NCBI GenBank assembly: GCA_023954715.1
Contig: JAGSHD010000006.1
Location: 196,515-260,514, forward strand
Direction: 5' to 3'
Length of the DNA: 64,000 nt
Source: Candidatus Cloacimonadota bacterium
GTDB taxonomy: Bacteria; Muiribacteriota; UBA6191
How positions within the stretch are numbered: the stretch's first letter is position 1; each line of letters opens with the position of its first letter. Made by a program: the position numbers and the translations under genes. Shown here piece by piece: positions 55,412 to 63,999 of the stretch. The notes beneath the pieces are model-generated. The model saw only the letters and a program-made list of their open reading frames with translations. It was not told the DNA's origin and did not search any database.

Positions 55412-56389
55412 TTAGTTCGCTTTTAACTCTTTTACTGCCTCAGTTAATTTAGGTACGATATCAAATAAATCGCCAACTAAACCATAATCAGATAGTGAAA
55501 AAATTGGAGCTTCTTCGTCTTTATTGATTGCAACGATTACTTTAGAGTTACTCATCCCGGCTGTATGTTGTACTGCACCAGAAATACCCACTGCAATATA
55601 TAAATCAGGAGAAACTACTTTTCCTGTTTGGCCTACTTGCAAAGATGGTTCAGCAATTCCGTTTTCTACTAAAGCTCTAGTTGAACCAACAGCTGCACCA
55701 AATACATCTGCCAATTTTTCAACTAATTCAAAACCGGACTTATCTTTAACACCTCTACCACATGCGATTACAACGTTTGCATCATCAAGACTTACACGAT
55801 CACTCTGTGCTGAGATAAGCTCTTTAAAGACAGCTTTAATATCAACTGTACCTAGATCAACACTCTCTATATCACAAGAAAGTGAAGTATCTGCTTCAAC
55901 GGCATCAAAAGACCCGGATCGAATCGATAAAATTACCAAATCATCAGATGACTCCATTTTACTTACAGCTTTTGCTGCCATTAATGGTCTTTCTATCTGA
56001 ACTTTTCCACCATCTAAACTAACAGCTGAACAATCCATGATTCCGCAAGCATTTGTTGCCCCAACTAAACCAGGTAAATAATCTTTTACAGACTCACTGG
56101 TAGGCACCATTACTAACTTTGGAGATGATGCATCGATTACTTTTTTCAAACCATCGATAAAAGGTCGATTTAAGTAATTTTTAAACATGGAGTTTTCTAC
56201 AGTATATATTTTTGATACACCATAATGTGCCAATACTTTTGCTTCTTGTGCGATCGCTTCACCAAGAATTACTGCTTCTAAGCTTGACCCAGAGGCATCG
56301 GCTAATTTCTTTGCTTCTGAAAGAACTTCAAAAGTAGACTTTTTAATTTTATTATCTTTTTGGTCTGCAATTACTAAAATTTTACTCAT
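55412..56389 (-). CDS. etfA: Electron-transfer flavoprotein alpha subunit
   Basis: The 325-residue alpha subunit of ETF binds FAD. The C-terminal domain has GRGVKDKSGFELVEKLADVF and QVGQTGKVVSPDLYIAVG, then GISGAVQHTAGMSNSK and VAINKDEEAPIF, the family signature. Details such as QVGQTGK and the length fit the canonical, non-bifurcating ETF somewhat better than the FixB type, but I would not claim this without alignment. It lies 9 bases after etfB and before fixC. Confidence 0.95.
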   Translation of the reverse strand: MSKILVIADQKDNKIKKSTFEVLSEAKKLADASGSSLEAVILGEAIAQEAKVLAHYGVSKIYTVENSMFKNYLNRPFIDGLKKVIDASSPKLVMVPTSESVKDYLPGLVGATNACGIMDCSAVSLDGGKVQIERPLMAAKAVSKMESSDDLVILSIRSGSFDAVEADTSLSCDIESVDLGTVDIKAVFKELISAQSDRVSLDDANVVIACGRGVKDKSGFELVEKLADVFGAAVGSTRALVENGIAEPSLQVGQTGKVVSPDLYIAVGISGAVQHTAGMSNSKVIVAINKDEEAPIFSLSDYGLVGDLFDIVPKLTEAVKELKAN

Positions 56390-56398
56390 TACAATCTC

Positions 56399-57187
56399 CT
56401 ATAAAACTTTAGCTTCGTTAGTAAGCTTATCGATTAATGTAGAAACTAACTCACTTGCTTCCCCTTCAAACTTTTCTCCCGCTTTTCTAGCTTTTGGGAA
56501 ATCCATTGAAAGAAGAGTTGATTTTGAACCTGACTTGCCAACAGCATCTGTAGCTAAACCCAAATCAGCTACACTGACTTTATTCATAGGTTTTTTCTTA
56601 GATTGCATGATCCCTCTTAGTGAAGGAATCCGTGGTTCGTTCATATCATTAGAGCAACTAACAATACAAGGAAAGCTTAATTCAACTTTTTCTTGCCCGG
56701 CATCACCTTGTCTTGTTACTAAAATAGATTTTGCCTCTTCGTTTACTTCTAAACCAACAGCATTCGTAACATAAGGTATATTTAGTTTTTCAGCTAATAA
56801 TCCACCTGTCAAACCCATATCCATATCTTGAGATTGTTTTCCACACAAAATTGCGTCATATTCTTTATCTTTAAAAAATGCTTCTAAAACATTGGCAGCA
56901 GCATGAGAGTCAGACCCTTCAAAGGCATCATCTTCAATATGGAATGCATCATTTGCTCCCATAGCTAAACCTTTTCTTAAAGCTTCTTTACCTTTTTCAG
57001 CACCCATTAATACCAAAGATAAATCTAATTCAGAAACTGCATCTTTGATTACTAAGGACTCTTCTACAGCAGATGCATCGTAAGCATTCAATACGTAGTT
57101 TAAATCGTCTTTTTGTAGCTCTCCATCTTTAATTTGGAATGCCATTGCTACATCAGGCACTTGCTTACAACAAACAAAAAACTTCAT
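56399..57187 (-). CDS. etfB: Electron-transfer flavoprotein beta subunit
   Basis: The 262-residue beta subunit partners etfA. It starts KFFVCCKQVPDVAM and includes NAYDASAVEESL, LCGKQSQDMDMG and NEPRIPSLRGIMQSKKK, family signatures. A GGAAGG site lies five to six bases upstream of the ATG. It is preceded by acyl-CoA dehydrogenase 3 with a three-base gap, so this operon begins with a dehydrogenase. Confidence 0.95.
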   Translation of the reverse strand: MKFFVCCKQVPDVAMAFQIKDGELQKDDLNYVLNAYDASAVEESLVIKDAVSELDLSLVLMGAEKGKEALRKGLAMGANDAFHIEDDAFEGSDSHAAANVLEAFFKDKEYDAILCGKQSQDMDMGLTGGLLAEKLNIPYVTNAVGLEVNEEAKSILVTRQGDAGQEKVELSFPCIVSCSNDMNEPRIPSLRGIMQSKKKPMNKVSVADLGLATDAVGKSGSKSTLLSMDFPKARKAGEKFEGEASELVSTLIDKLTNEAKVL

Positions 57188-57190
57188 GTG

Positions 57191-58333
57191 TTACCTTCCT
57201 ATAAGTGTTGATGACACAACTAATTTTTGAATCTCAGTTGTACCTTCATAAATTTCAGTTATTCGAGCATCTCTAAAGAATCTCTCTACATCGTACTCTT
57301 TGATATATCCATATCCACCATGAATTTGAACTGCTTTGTTTGATGCAAAAGTTGCAGTTTCAGCTGCTAAAATTTTAGCTTTACTTGAATAGAGTGAATA
57401 GTTTTTACCAGAATCTTTTAAAAATGCTGCTTTTAATGTGACTAATCGAGCAGAATCATATCTAGCATGCATATCTGCAAGCATAAATTGAATACCCTGA
57501 AAGTTACTGATCGTCTTACCAAATTGAGCTCGCTCTTTAGAGTACTTTACTGACTCTGCGATACATCCCTTAGCGATACCTAGAGCCTGAGCTGCAATAC
57601 CGATTCGACCTGCATCTAAAGTTGTCATTGCAACTTTAAACCCTTTATTAAAGTCTCCTAAACGATGCTCATCTGTAAGTTTTACATCTTCAAATACTAG
57701 TTCAGAAAGACCAGATGCTCGAATACCCATTTTTCCGTGCATAGGTATCACGCTAACACCAGGCATATCTCTCTCGATGATAAATGCTGTAATACCACGA
57801 TTACCTAAAGATGCATCGGTACTTGTAAATACAATAAAAGTATCTGCATTTGTACCGTTAGTGATAAAGATTTTTGAACCGTTAACAATCCATCCTTCAC
57901 CATCTTTTTTAGCAACAGTTTTCATTGATGCACAGTCAGATCCTGAATTTGCTTCAGTTAAACCGTAACATCCAATCTTTTCACCCATTGCTAAGGGCTT
58001 TAAATATTTTTGTTTTTGCTCTTCTGTTCCGTATTTTAGTAGGGGATCGCATACTAGGGAGTTATTTACACTTAAGATTACTCCAGTAGAAGCACAGTGA
58101 CGGGATATTTCTTCCATCATTAGGACATAAGAAACATAATCCATGTCAGATCCACCGTATTGCTCAGGAATAGCAACTCCCATGAAACCCATTTCTCCTG
58201 CTTGTTTGATTAAATCTACAGGGAACTCTTGTGTTACATCAAGCTGTCTTGCAACCGGTGCAACAAATTTTTCAGCAAAATCTCTAGCTGAATCACGAAT
58301 CATTTTCTGATCTTCATTTAATTCTAAAATCAT
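57191..58333 (-). CDS. Acyl-CoA dehydrogenase 3
   Basis: A 380-residue enzyme with GLTEANSGSDCASMKT, WIVNGSKIFITNG and QIHGGYGYIKEYDVERFFRD, followed by YEGTTEIQK with the catalytic Glu. The sequence resembles short-chain/butyryl-CoA dehydrogenases. The ATG has GGAG six bases upstream and the gene is the first of the seven-gene operon, three bases before etfB, so it is the dehydrogenase most likely to be specifically paired with this ETF. Confidence 0.95.
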   Translation of the reverse strand: MILELNEDQKMIRDSARDFAEKFVAPVARQLDVTQEFPVDLIKQAGEMGFMGVAIPEQYGGSDMDYVSYVLMMEEISRHCASTGVILSVNNSLVCDPLLKYGTEEQKQKYLKPLAMGEKIGCYGLTEANSGSDCASMKTVAKKDGEGWIVNGSKIFITNGTNADTFIVFTSTDASLGNRGITAFIIERDMPGVSVIPMHGKMGIRASGLSELVFEDVKLTDEHRLGDFNKGFKVAMTTLDAGRIGIAAQALGIAKGCIAESVKYSKERAQFGKTISNFQGIQFMLADMHARYDSARLVTLKAAFLKDSGKNYSLYSSKAKILAAETATFASNKAVQIHGGYGYIKEYDVERFFRDARITEIYEGTTEIQKLVVSSTLIGR

Positions 58334-58668
58334 GATTTCTCCGTTATTTCTATACCAAAGAAATTGAGTAAATTGAGAGTTCTTGATCTTAGCTAATGAT
58401 TTTGCTCTAGTCAGCCTTTTTGCTGGTGTTTCTGTTCAGGAACTATAAGTGGTACAACTCTTTGGTATATCAGGTGTATTATTTCAGATAATAAGGTCTT
58501 TTAAAACTTTCGCAGTATATCACCTTCATAAATATCAGGCAATTGTAGCAAAAAGGGAGCACTTTTTCTTTTGCACCAAAACACGCTATAGCTTTGGTTC
58601 TATGGATCATTTTTGAGTAAAAAAAAATCCCACAACTTAAAATTTAAGTTGTGGGATTTTGTTTAAAC
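58334..58668. repeat. Intergenic region with a long imperfect inverted repeat
   Basis: These 335 bases hold no gene I can support. TATACCAAAGA (58351-58361) and TCTTTGGTATA (58459-58469) are perfect 11-base inverted arms about 100 bases apart; a second pair, AGTTCTTGA near 58379 and TCAGGAACT near 58436, lies within. It sits directly upstream of the acyl-CoA dehydrogenase 3 start, so as RNA it would be a structured leader of that operon; a MITE-like element is another reading. A terminator for the next gene lies at 58624-58660. Confidence 0.5.
58624..58660 (-). terminator. Rho-independent terminator of the DUF4214-like gene
   Basis: AAAATCCCACAACTTAAA (58624-58641) and its exact reverse complement (58643-58660) make an 18-bp palindrome. 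On the minus strand it follows the 58669 stop codon within 10 bases and is flanked by T-rich sequence. Confidence 0.9.
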
Positions 58669-59943
58669 TTATTTGATTTTTAGTCTATCAAGTTCACTGA
58701 TAACGCTCAAAGCTAAGTTCTTTCGTTCTACTCTTGCTTCATATACGCTGATATACTGTGCTTTTCTTCTTAATTGTCGTAAAAGATCAGGCGTTGTATT
58801 TTTCAGTCTTTGCCAAAAATTTGTTGGTAAAGTATAAGGATTAAAATCAAAGCTACTTACTTCTGAGTTCGTTAATCCAACTTTATAATCTACACCCTGC
58901 TTTAGCATGGTGATTTCACTTCTTAATCGATCCCAAGACATAGTCCCAAGCTCAATTTTGTTTCTATAGTAAGTCAGTTCTTGTGATGAAGGATTTCGTC
59001 TAAGTATTTCTTGGAAGATTCTAGTGATTCTTGAATTAACATTACCTGTGATTGGGCTTAATTTTAATCTTTCACACTCAGTTCGCAATTGAGGAAGAGT
59101 CATTACTCCTCTTCTTAGCCGATCTGAATAAACTAATTTTTCTTGTTCACTAGCATGACGTCCAGCATATCGAATAAAGTATTGCTCAACTAGTTCAGTG
59201 TACTCATCAGAAGTGTCCTCATTTTGAAGAGTTTGAATCATTGATCTTACTTGAGATGCCGTCTTTTGCTTTGTATCTAACAATCTTGCATAATAGTTTA
59301 ACTCTTTAGAAGTAGGATATCTTTGGTGATATGTTCTAAATACTCTATTTACAAAATCAATGCTTCTTTGAGAGATTGTTGACCCAGAGTTTTTAACTTC
59401 TACAGTTTCAACTTTCACACCTAACAAAGCCAATGAACTACCATGTCTTTGTAAACTGATCTCAATGTGGTTCATTCCATCAACTACGTGCTCAGCAATT
59501 GACCATCCACTCTCTGTAAATCTCCATCGGTCTGTAGGACTATGATTTGATATAACATTACGTCCATTAACATAAATCTCAAGTTTTCCGGATTGATGCC
59601 CAACTAGTCGCTCAAGAATTGATAATCTAGCAGATCGAACAGAGTACTTTCTGCTCTTTTTAAAATAGATATCTAATTTTGAAAAACCAGGCTGCTCTAA
59701 CAAAACGTAATTATAATTACCTTGAGGCTCATAAGCATAACGAATTCCAACTGAATTCATGTTCATGTTGCCTTCTAGATAACCTTTTTGAAAGGCACAG
59801 TATAAATATCGCTTTGCAATATTTTGCCCTGGTACTGGACTATAAGTGCTACCTGAGTGGTGAACTTTTGCCCCATAAGATATGGACTTAGCAAAGTTTG
59901 TGCTCACTAACCCGATGAATAATAATAATGATAAGAGTTTCAT
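58669..59943 (-). CDS. Secreted protein with three DUF4214-like repeats
   Basis: I start at the ATG at 59943, with GAGG five bases upstream and a signal peptide (KLLSLLLFIGLVSTNFA); a frame open to 59973 adds a leader without a signal. After a beta-rich N-terminal domain of about 165 residues that could be a carbohydrate-binding sandwich (LEIYVNGRNVI), there are three related ~60-residue helical units from about residue 195: SIDFVNRVFRTYHQRYPTSKEL, YTELVEQYFIRYAGRHASEQEK and NSRITRIFQEILRRNPSSQELT, each followed by a Leu/Arg-rich helix. Their pattern is that of DUF4214. The family is found in large surface proteins; function unknown. Confidence 0.8.
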   Translation of the reverse strand: MKLLSLLLFIGLVSTNFAKSISYGAKVHHSGSTYSPVPGQNIAKRYLYCAFQKGYLEGNMNMNSVGIRYAYEPQGNYNYVLLEQPGFSKLDIYFKKSRKYSVRSARLSILERLVGHQSGKLEIYVNGRNVISNHSPTDRWRFTESGWSIAEHVVDGMNHIEISLQRHGSSLALLGVKVETVEVKNSGSTISQRSIDFVNRVFRTYHQRYPTSKELNYYARLLDTKQKTASQVRSMIQTLQNEDTSDEYTELVEQYFIRYAGRHASEQEKLVYSDRLRRGVMTLPQLRTECERLKLSPITGNVNSRITRIFQEILRRNPSSQELTYYRNKIELGTMSWDRLRSEITMLKQGVDYKVGLTNSEVSSFDFNPYTLPTNFWQRLKNTTPDLLRQLRRKAQYISVYEARVERKNLALSVISELDRLKIK

Positions 59944-60225
59944 AATAACCTCGTTTAAAATTTTTGTTGCCACTTTTGGCAGTTACACTTCAAAGGTTTT
60001 TCTTTGTAAATTTTAAATCAATGCCTGTATCAACTTTAAAATGCTATTTCTTTGTTCAAACTATAAGGATTATTTTATAGATGTCAACAGGTAGCACATT
60101 AAAAAATCATTCTGATTGATTTCTTACTGAAAATTCCAATTTATCATGCTCCAAAATTTATAGTTTTAACCTTATGATATGATAAGATTTCATATACTAT
60201 ACACACAATCAACCAATAATTTAAT

Positions 60226-61563
60226 ATGTATTCCTCAATTTTCTTTTCAATACTTCCATTTAGTTGTTTTCTTTTTTTATCTATATCTTCTGAATTTCTC
60301 GTTGATAATAATACGAGCTACTTTTTGTTAGTCCCATTTGTCGCCCTGCTCTCGCTTCCAATTTTTTATGCAAAAAACAAGATACGCGGCATACCTAACT
60401 TCTTTTTGTCACTATTTATCCTTTTTATACTCAAACATTTTTTCAGTTTTAGCCTATTAATAATTGTATCCTCCTATCTAAACGCACTATTAATGATACA
60501 CCTTCTAGCTATAAAATCTTACAGTAAATGCTTGCTACCATTTGTGTTAGCTTTGAGTTTTAGCTTCATTCCATTTTTAGAGTATAAGTTACAATACATT
60601 CCGGATTCGCTTAAGTTATCAATGCTTTTAAAGCCTTCCTACACTTCGCATAATTATATTTCCATCACTAAGCTAAAATCACTAATTCAATCTAAAGAAA
60701 ATTCAATTCTTTTTCCTCTAAGCGCTTCCCCCTTGATCCGAAACAACAAGCAAATCAGATATAGTAAATACTGGCACAGTATATTTATGAATATCAAAAA
60801 AGACTTTCCTGTATTTTATGTTTTTAAAGATGATTCAAACTATTGGTTTTATGGTAACAAGTCTAAATCGTTTAGAGCTTTTTTTGATCCGTTTAAAAGT
60901 ACTATAGACTCCTTAGATACTACTATAGAAAAGCAAGTCGAGCTTACTAATATACTACTGCATCAAGTTCTTAGTTTTGACGGTTTATCTTACGATTCAC
61001 AAGCCTTAAGTGAATGGCCTAAAAGTACATTTATTTTCAATCCATTTAGTAAAAACTATGATATTAGCTTGCACGAGTTTCATAAATTGTTTCCATATTT
61101 ACTGTACAAGGAGCTCTTTTATAAACAGGCTCATAGCCAGCTATTTTCTAAACAAGTTCTTCAACAGATCGTCTTAAAAATGATTCAAGATAGGGAGTAT
61201 ATTGTTGCAGAAAACTTGATCTACTTTTACTTTACACTTTTTGGAATGGATGAATCCTATACAATTATGACAACTATGTTATCCACGGTCTTTGCAAGCC
61301 CGCAATCATCTATTGCTGTATTATTGACAAAAGACCCGTCTACGGCATCTGATGCCTTTTTATACCAGAGTTACAAAGCCTTTGAATATCAAGAAAAGTT
61401 ATTTTCTTCTTACGGAAATGCATATAAGTACGAGCTTCTTATTGAAACTTTAAGAAAACTATATAAACGAACAAAGTCTATGGATATTCAAAACAAAATC
61501 ATTGAATACTCTAGACGACAAAGTCAATCTTTAGAATTTGTTGGTTGTGGTTGTACGGACTAA
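60226..61563 (+). CDS. Membrane protein, unknown function
   Basis: A 445-residue product I do not recognise. Residues 1-125 hold four hydrophobic helices, with Phe- and Leu-rich segments. The remaining 320 residues are soluble and mixed, with WYFYGNKSKS, and a helical C-terminal region (HSQLFSKQVLQQIVLKMIQ). It ends with a CGC motif (VGCGCTD). Its last codons overlap the helicase gene on the other strand by four bases. Nothing nearby suggests function. Confidence 0.6.
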   Translation: MYSSIFFSILPFSCFLFLSISSEFLVDNNTSYFLLVPFVALLSLPIFYAKNKIRGIPNFFLSLFILFILKHFFSFSLLIIVSSYLNALLMIHLLAIKSYSKCLLPFVLALSFSFIPFLEYKLQYIPDSLKLSMLLKPSYTSHNYISITKLKSLIQSKENSILFPLSASPLIRNNKQIRYSKYWHSIFMNIKKDFPVFYVFKDDSNYWFYGNKSKSFRAFFDPFKSTIDSLDTTIEKQVELTNILLHQVLSFDGLSYDSQALSEWPKSTFIFNPFSKNYDISLHEFHKLFPYLLYKELFYKQAHSQLFSKQVLQQIVLKMIQDREYIVAENLIYFYFTLFGMDESYTIMTTMLSTVFASPQSSIAVLLTKDPSTASDAFLYQSYKAFEYQEKLFSSYGNAYKYELLIETLRKLYKRTKSMDIQNKIIEYSRRQSQSLEFVGCGCTD

Positions 61564-63512
61564 ACCTTCATAATAAATTCATCACCTATTTCACGTAAAA
61601 ATCTCGAGGGAACTTGGTATTTTTCGACTCCATGAATATATCTGCTTCTAGCAGAAGAGAGATATAATTCTTTCATAGTACGTGTTACACCTACATAGCA
61701 AAGACGCCTCTCTTCTTCTAGAAGGTTTGCATCTTCTAGTGAGTTGGCATGTGGAAATAACTCTTCTTCCAATCCCACCATAAACACGTAATCAAACTCA
61801 AGACCTTTAGCATTGTGTAAAGTCATCATTGTTACAAGCCCTGAATCTTCCTCAAATCCATCGATTGCAGCGACCAATGCTGTTTTTTCTAAATATCCTT
61901 CAAGAGTCGGGTTTTCTTCATTCTCTTCATATTCAGCCATAGTATTAATCAATTCATCAATGTTTTCTAAACGCTCATGCTCGTCTTTTGATCTTAAGTA
62001 ATTAATATAATCTGTTTTTTCTAGTAAAAACCTGGTTAAATCGACTAAGCTATGGTTTTCATGGAAAAAATCTAAAAACTCTAGGTAGAAGTTATAAAAT
62101 CCTAATAATTTCTTTTGTACACCTGCCCCTACTGTATCAATTCCATCTAAAGCCAATAGTGGTGGGATACGGTGGTTTTCAGCAAATGATCTTAACTTTG
62201 TTAATGTGGCCGCTCCAATTCCACGTGCTGGCACATTAATAATTCGATATAAGGCTTCACTGTCTTTGGCATTATGGAGTAGAGATAAATAAGCTAAAAC
62301 GTCTTTAATTTCTTTACGTTCAAAAAATCGATGTCCCCCAAAGATTTGATAAGGTATACCTTCACGGATAAATTGTTGCTCCATCACTCGGGATTGAGCA
62401 TGAGTTCGATATAAAATTACAGCTGTACTTAAGTTTACCCCTTCATCTTGCAAATTTAAGATAGTCCGACATACATCTCTTGCTTCATCATGTCCATCAA
62501 AGCCTAAAAAATATGGCAACATATCGCCATCATCCTTGTGAGGTATCATACTTTGCTTGTCAGTTGTACGTTGTGTATTATTTGAAATTAAAAGATTAGC
62601 TGCTCTCAAGCAGTTTCCGGGGCATCTATAATTAATATTTAACTCATATCTCTTAACTTCTTGGTCAGGAGTAGAGTAATCACTAGTAAAATTAATGATA
62701 TTTTGTATGTTTGCACCACGCCAAGAGTAAATTGACTGATCTTCATCACCCACAACACATACATTGCCGTGTTTTTTAGAGAGAAGTTTTACAAGGTCAT
62801 ACTGAATCTGATTGGTATCTTGATACTCATCAACTAAAATATACTCAAAACGTTCTTGATATATCTCTAAGATTTCTGGATGATCTTCAAATAAGGTTAA
62901 CAAATGAAATTGTAAGTCATCAAAGTCCATTGCATTCGCCTCTTTTAATGAGGACTGAAACTTGTCGTAAACCTTGACTATATTTTGGTCGTTTACTTCT
63001 TTGTGGGCTTCTTCTGGATGAATATTATCACCTTTAAAGTTAGAAATGTACGATAACAAAGTTTTCACTTGATAGCGTTTGGGATCAATGTTTAGATCTT
63101 TCATAATCGCTTTGACTAAGGTTTTTTGTTCACTAGGCCCATAAATAGAAAAGTTTTTATCAAAACCTAAGGCTTCCGGGTGTTTTCTTAGTATTTTTGC
63201 ACCCATGGAATGAAAAGTCGTCACCCATAAACCACGACTCTCTTCTTGAATCAAGTGCTTTACTCTCTCAAGCATTTCTTTTGATGCCTTATTCGTAAAA
63301 GTCACCGCTAAAACAGCTTCTGGTGATACCTGTCTATCTCGAATTAAATGAGCTATTCGATGGGTAATTACTCTTGTTTTACCTGAACCAGCTCCGGCCA
63401 AAATCAAAACAGGGCCTTCTACCTCTAACACTGCAATCTTTTGAACTTCATTTAACCCAGCTACAAAGGCTGTATTGGAGTAATCTATAACTTCTTCCAT
63501 TGGACTTCTCAT
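61560..63512 (-). CDS. ATP-dependent DNA helicase, UvrD/PcrA/Rep family
   Basis: A 650-residue superfamily 1A helicase. Motifs: Q-motif LNEVQ, Walker A LAGAGSGKTRV (residues 39-49), Ia VTFTNKASKEM, II VDEYQDTN, III VVGDEDQSIYSWRGA, IV ILYRTHAQSR, V MTLHNAKGLEFDYVFM and VI YVGVTRTMKELYLSSAR. Such helicases unwind DNA 3' to 5' in repair and replication restart. It is slightly shorter than PcrA/UvrD (about 720), lacking the C-terminal tail. Two possible starts exist, ATG at 63512 or 63500; no ribosome-binding site decides between them. Confidence 0.94.
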   Translation of the reverse strand: MRSPMEEVIDYSNTAFVAGLNEVQKIAVLEVEGPVLILAGAGSGKTRVITHRIAHLIRDRQVSPEAVLAVTFTNKASKEMLERVKHLIQEESRGLWVTTFHSMGAKILRKHPEALGFDKNFSIYGPSEQKTLVKAIMKDLNIDPKRYQVKTLLSYISNFKGDNIHPEEAHKEVNDQNIVKVYDKFQSSLKEANAMDFDDLQFHLLTLFEDHPEILEIYQERFEYILVDEYQDTNQIQYDLVKLLSKKHGNVCVVGDEDQSIYSWRGANIQNIINFTSDYSTPDQEVKRYELNINYRCPGNCLRAANLLISNNTQRTTDKQSMIPHKDDGDMLPYFLGFDGHDEARDVCRTILNLQDEGVNLSTAVILYRTHAQSRVMEQQFIREGIPYQIFGGHRFFERKEIKDVLAYLSLLHNAKDSEALYRIINVPARGIGAATLTKLRSFAENHRIPPLLALDGIDTVGAGVQKKLLGFYNFYLEFLDFFHENHSLVDLTRFLLEKTDYINYLRSKDEHERLENIDELINTMAEYEENEENPTLEGYLEKTALVAAIDGFEEDSGLVTMMTLHNAKGLEFDYVFMVGLEEELFPHANSLEDANLLEEERRLCYVGVTRTMKELYLSSARSRYIHGVEKYQVPSRFLREIGDEFIMKV

Positions 63513-63614
63513 TTTTAAACTTAAATTATCTGTACATATTAATACAAAATAATATCATATTTGTAAAATAATGGATGATTGTGAGTATCATTACATTCAG
63601 TCCAAAATAGAAAA

Positions 63615-63643
63615 AAGCCTTAAAATAGACTATTTTAAGGCTT
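63615..63643 (-). terminator. Rho-independent terminator of the tail-fibre-like gene
   Basis: AAGCCTTAAAATAG and CTATTTTAAGGCTT form a perfect 14-bp inverted repeat with one central base. The minus strand reads into a T-run (the A-run at 63611-63614). It is 18 bases past the stop codon of the gene ending at 63661. Confidence 0.85.
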
Positions 63644-63660
63644 GGTTCAAAAGTTTGAAT

Positions 63661-63999
63661 CTATCTTCTCATCCATCCATATTTTGTACATATAAATAAA
63701 GACGGAGTATATGGATCTACTTTCATCCTGCCGTAATGAGCAAACTCTGCACAATCTTCCATCGGTGGATAATCACTTGTTAATCCAACTTTAATGTACT
63801 TCTTAGCTACAATGTCTTCTGTTGCAATAATAGATTTACTTGAATGAATATTTCCGGCTACATCTAACTTTTGAGTTGGTGTGCTTGTACCTATACCGGT
63901 ATTACCATTGTCTTGCACAATGTGTTGAGTAACTTCACTTACAGTTTGAACGGTATTTGTATTATAAATTACATCGTTATTAATTTGATTTATATTTGC
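63661..63999 (-). CDS. C-terminal end of a tail-fibre-like repeat protein, 5'-truncated by window edge
   Basis: Only the C-terminal 112 codons are in the window; the frame is open to the edge. The first visible part is Asn/Thr/Val-rich (NQINNDVIYNTNTVQTV). NTGIGTSTPTQKLDVAGNI (about visible residues 50-68) is a motif common in phage tail fibres and bacterial surface proteins that carry such fibre repeats; SKSIIATEDIVAKKYIKVG continues the same beta-repeat pattern. It ends CTKYGWMRR. No S74 peptidase domain is visible. No other phage gene is in the window, so a host surface protein is as likely as prophage. Confidence 0.6.
   Translation of the reverse strand, partial: ANINQINNDVIYNTNTVQTVSEVTQHIVQDNGNTGIGTSTPTQKLDVAGNIHSSKSIIATEDIVAKKYIKVGLTSDYPPMEDCAEFAHYGRMKVDPYTPSLFICTKYGWMRR

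Noticed and set aside
55412-57187. Calling etfAB electron-bifurcating (fixAB)
   Set aside because: The etfA QVGQTGK signature looks canonical and the deciding residues need an alignment I cannot run.
10328-58668. tRNA or rRNA genes in the intergenic gaps
   Set aside because: I read all gaps above about 100 bases and saw no cloverleaf with a CCA-type end or rRNA motif.
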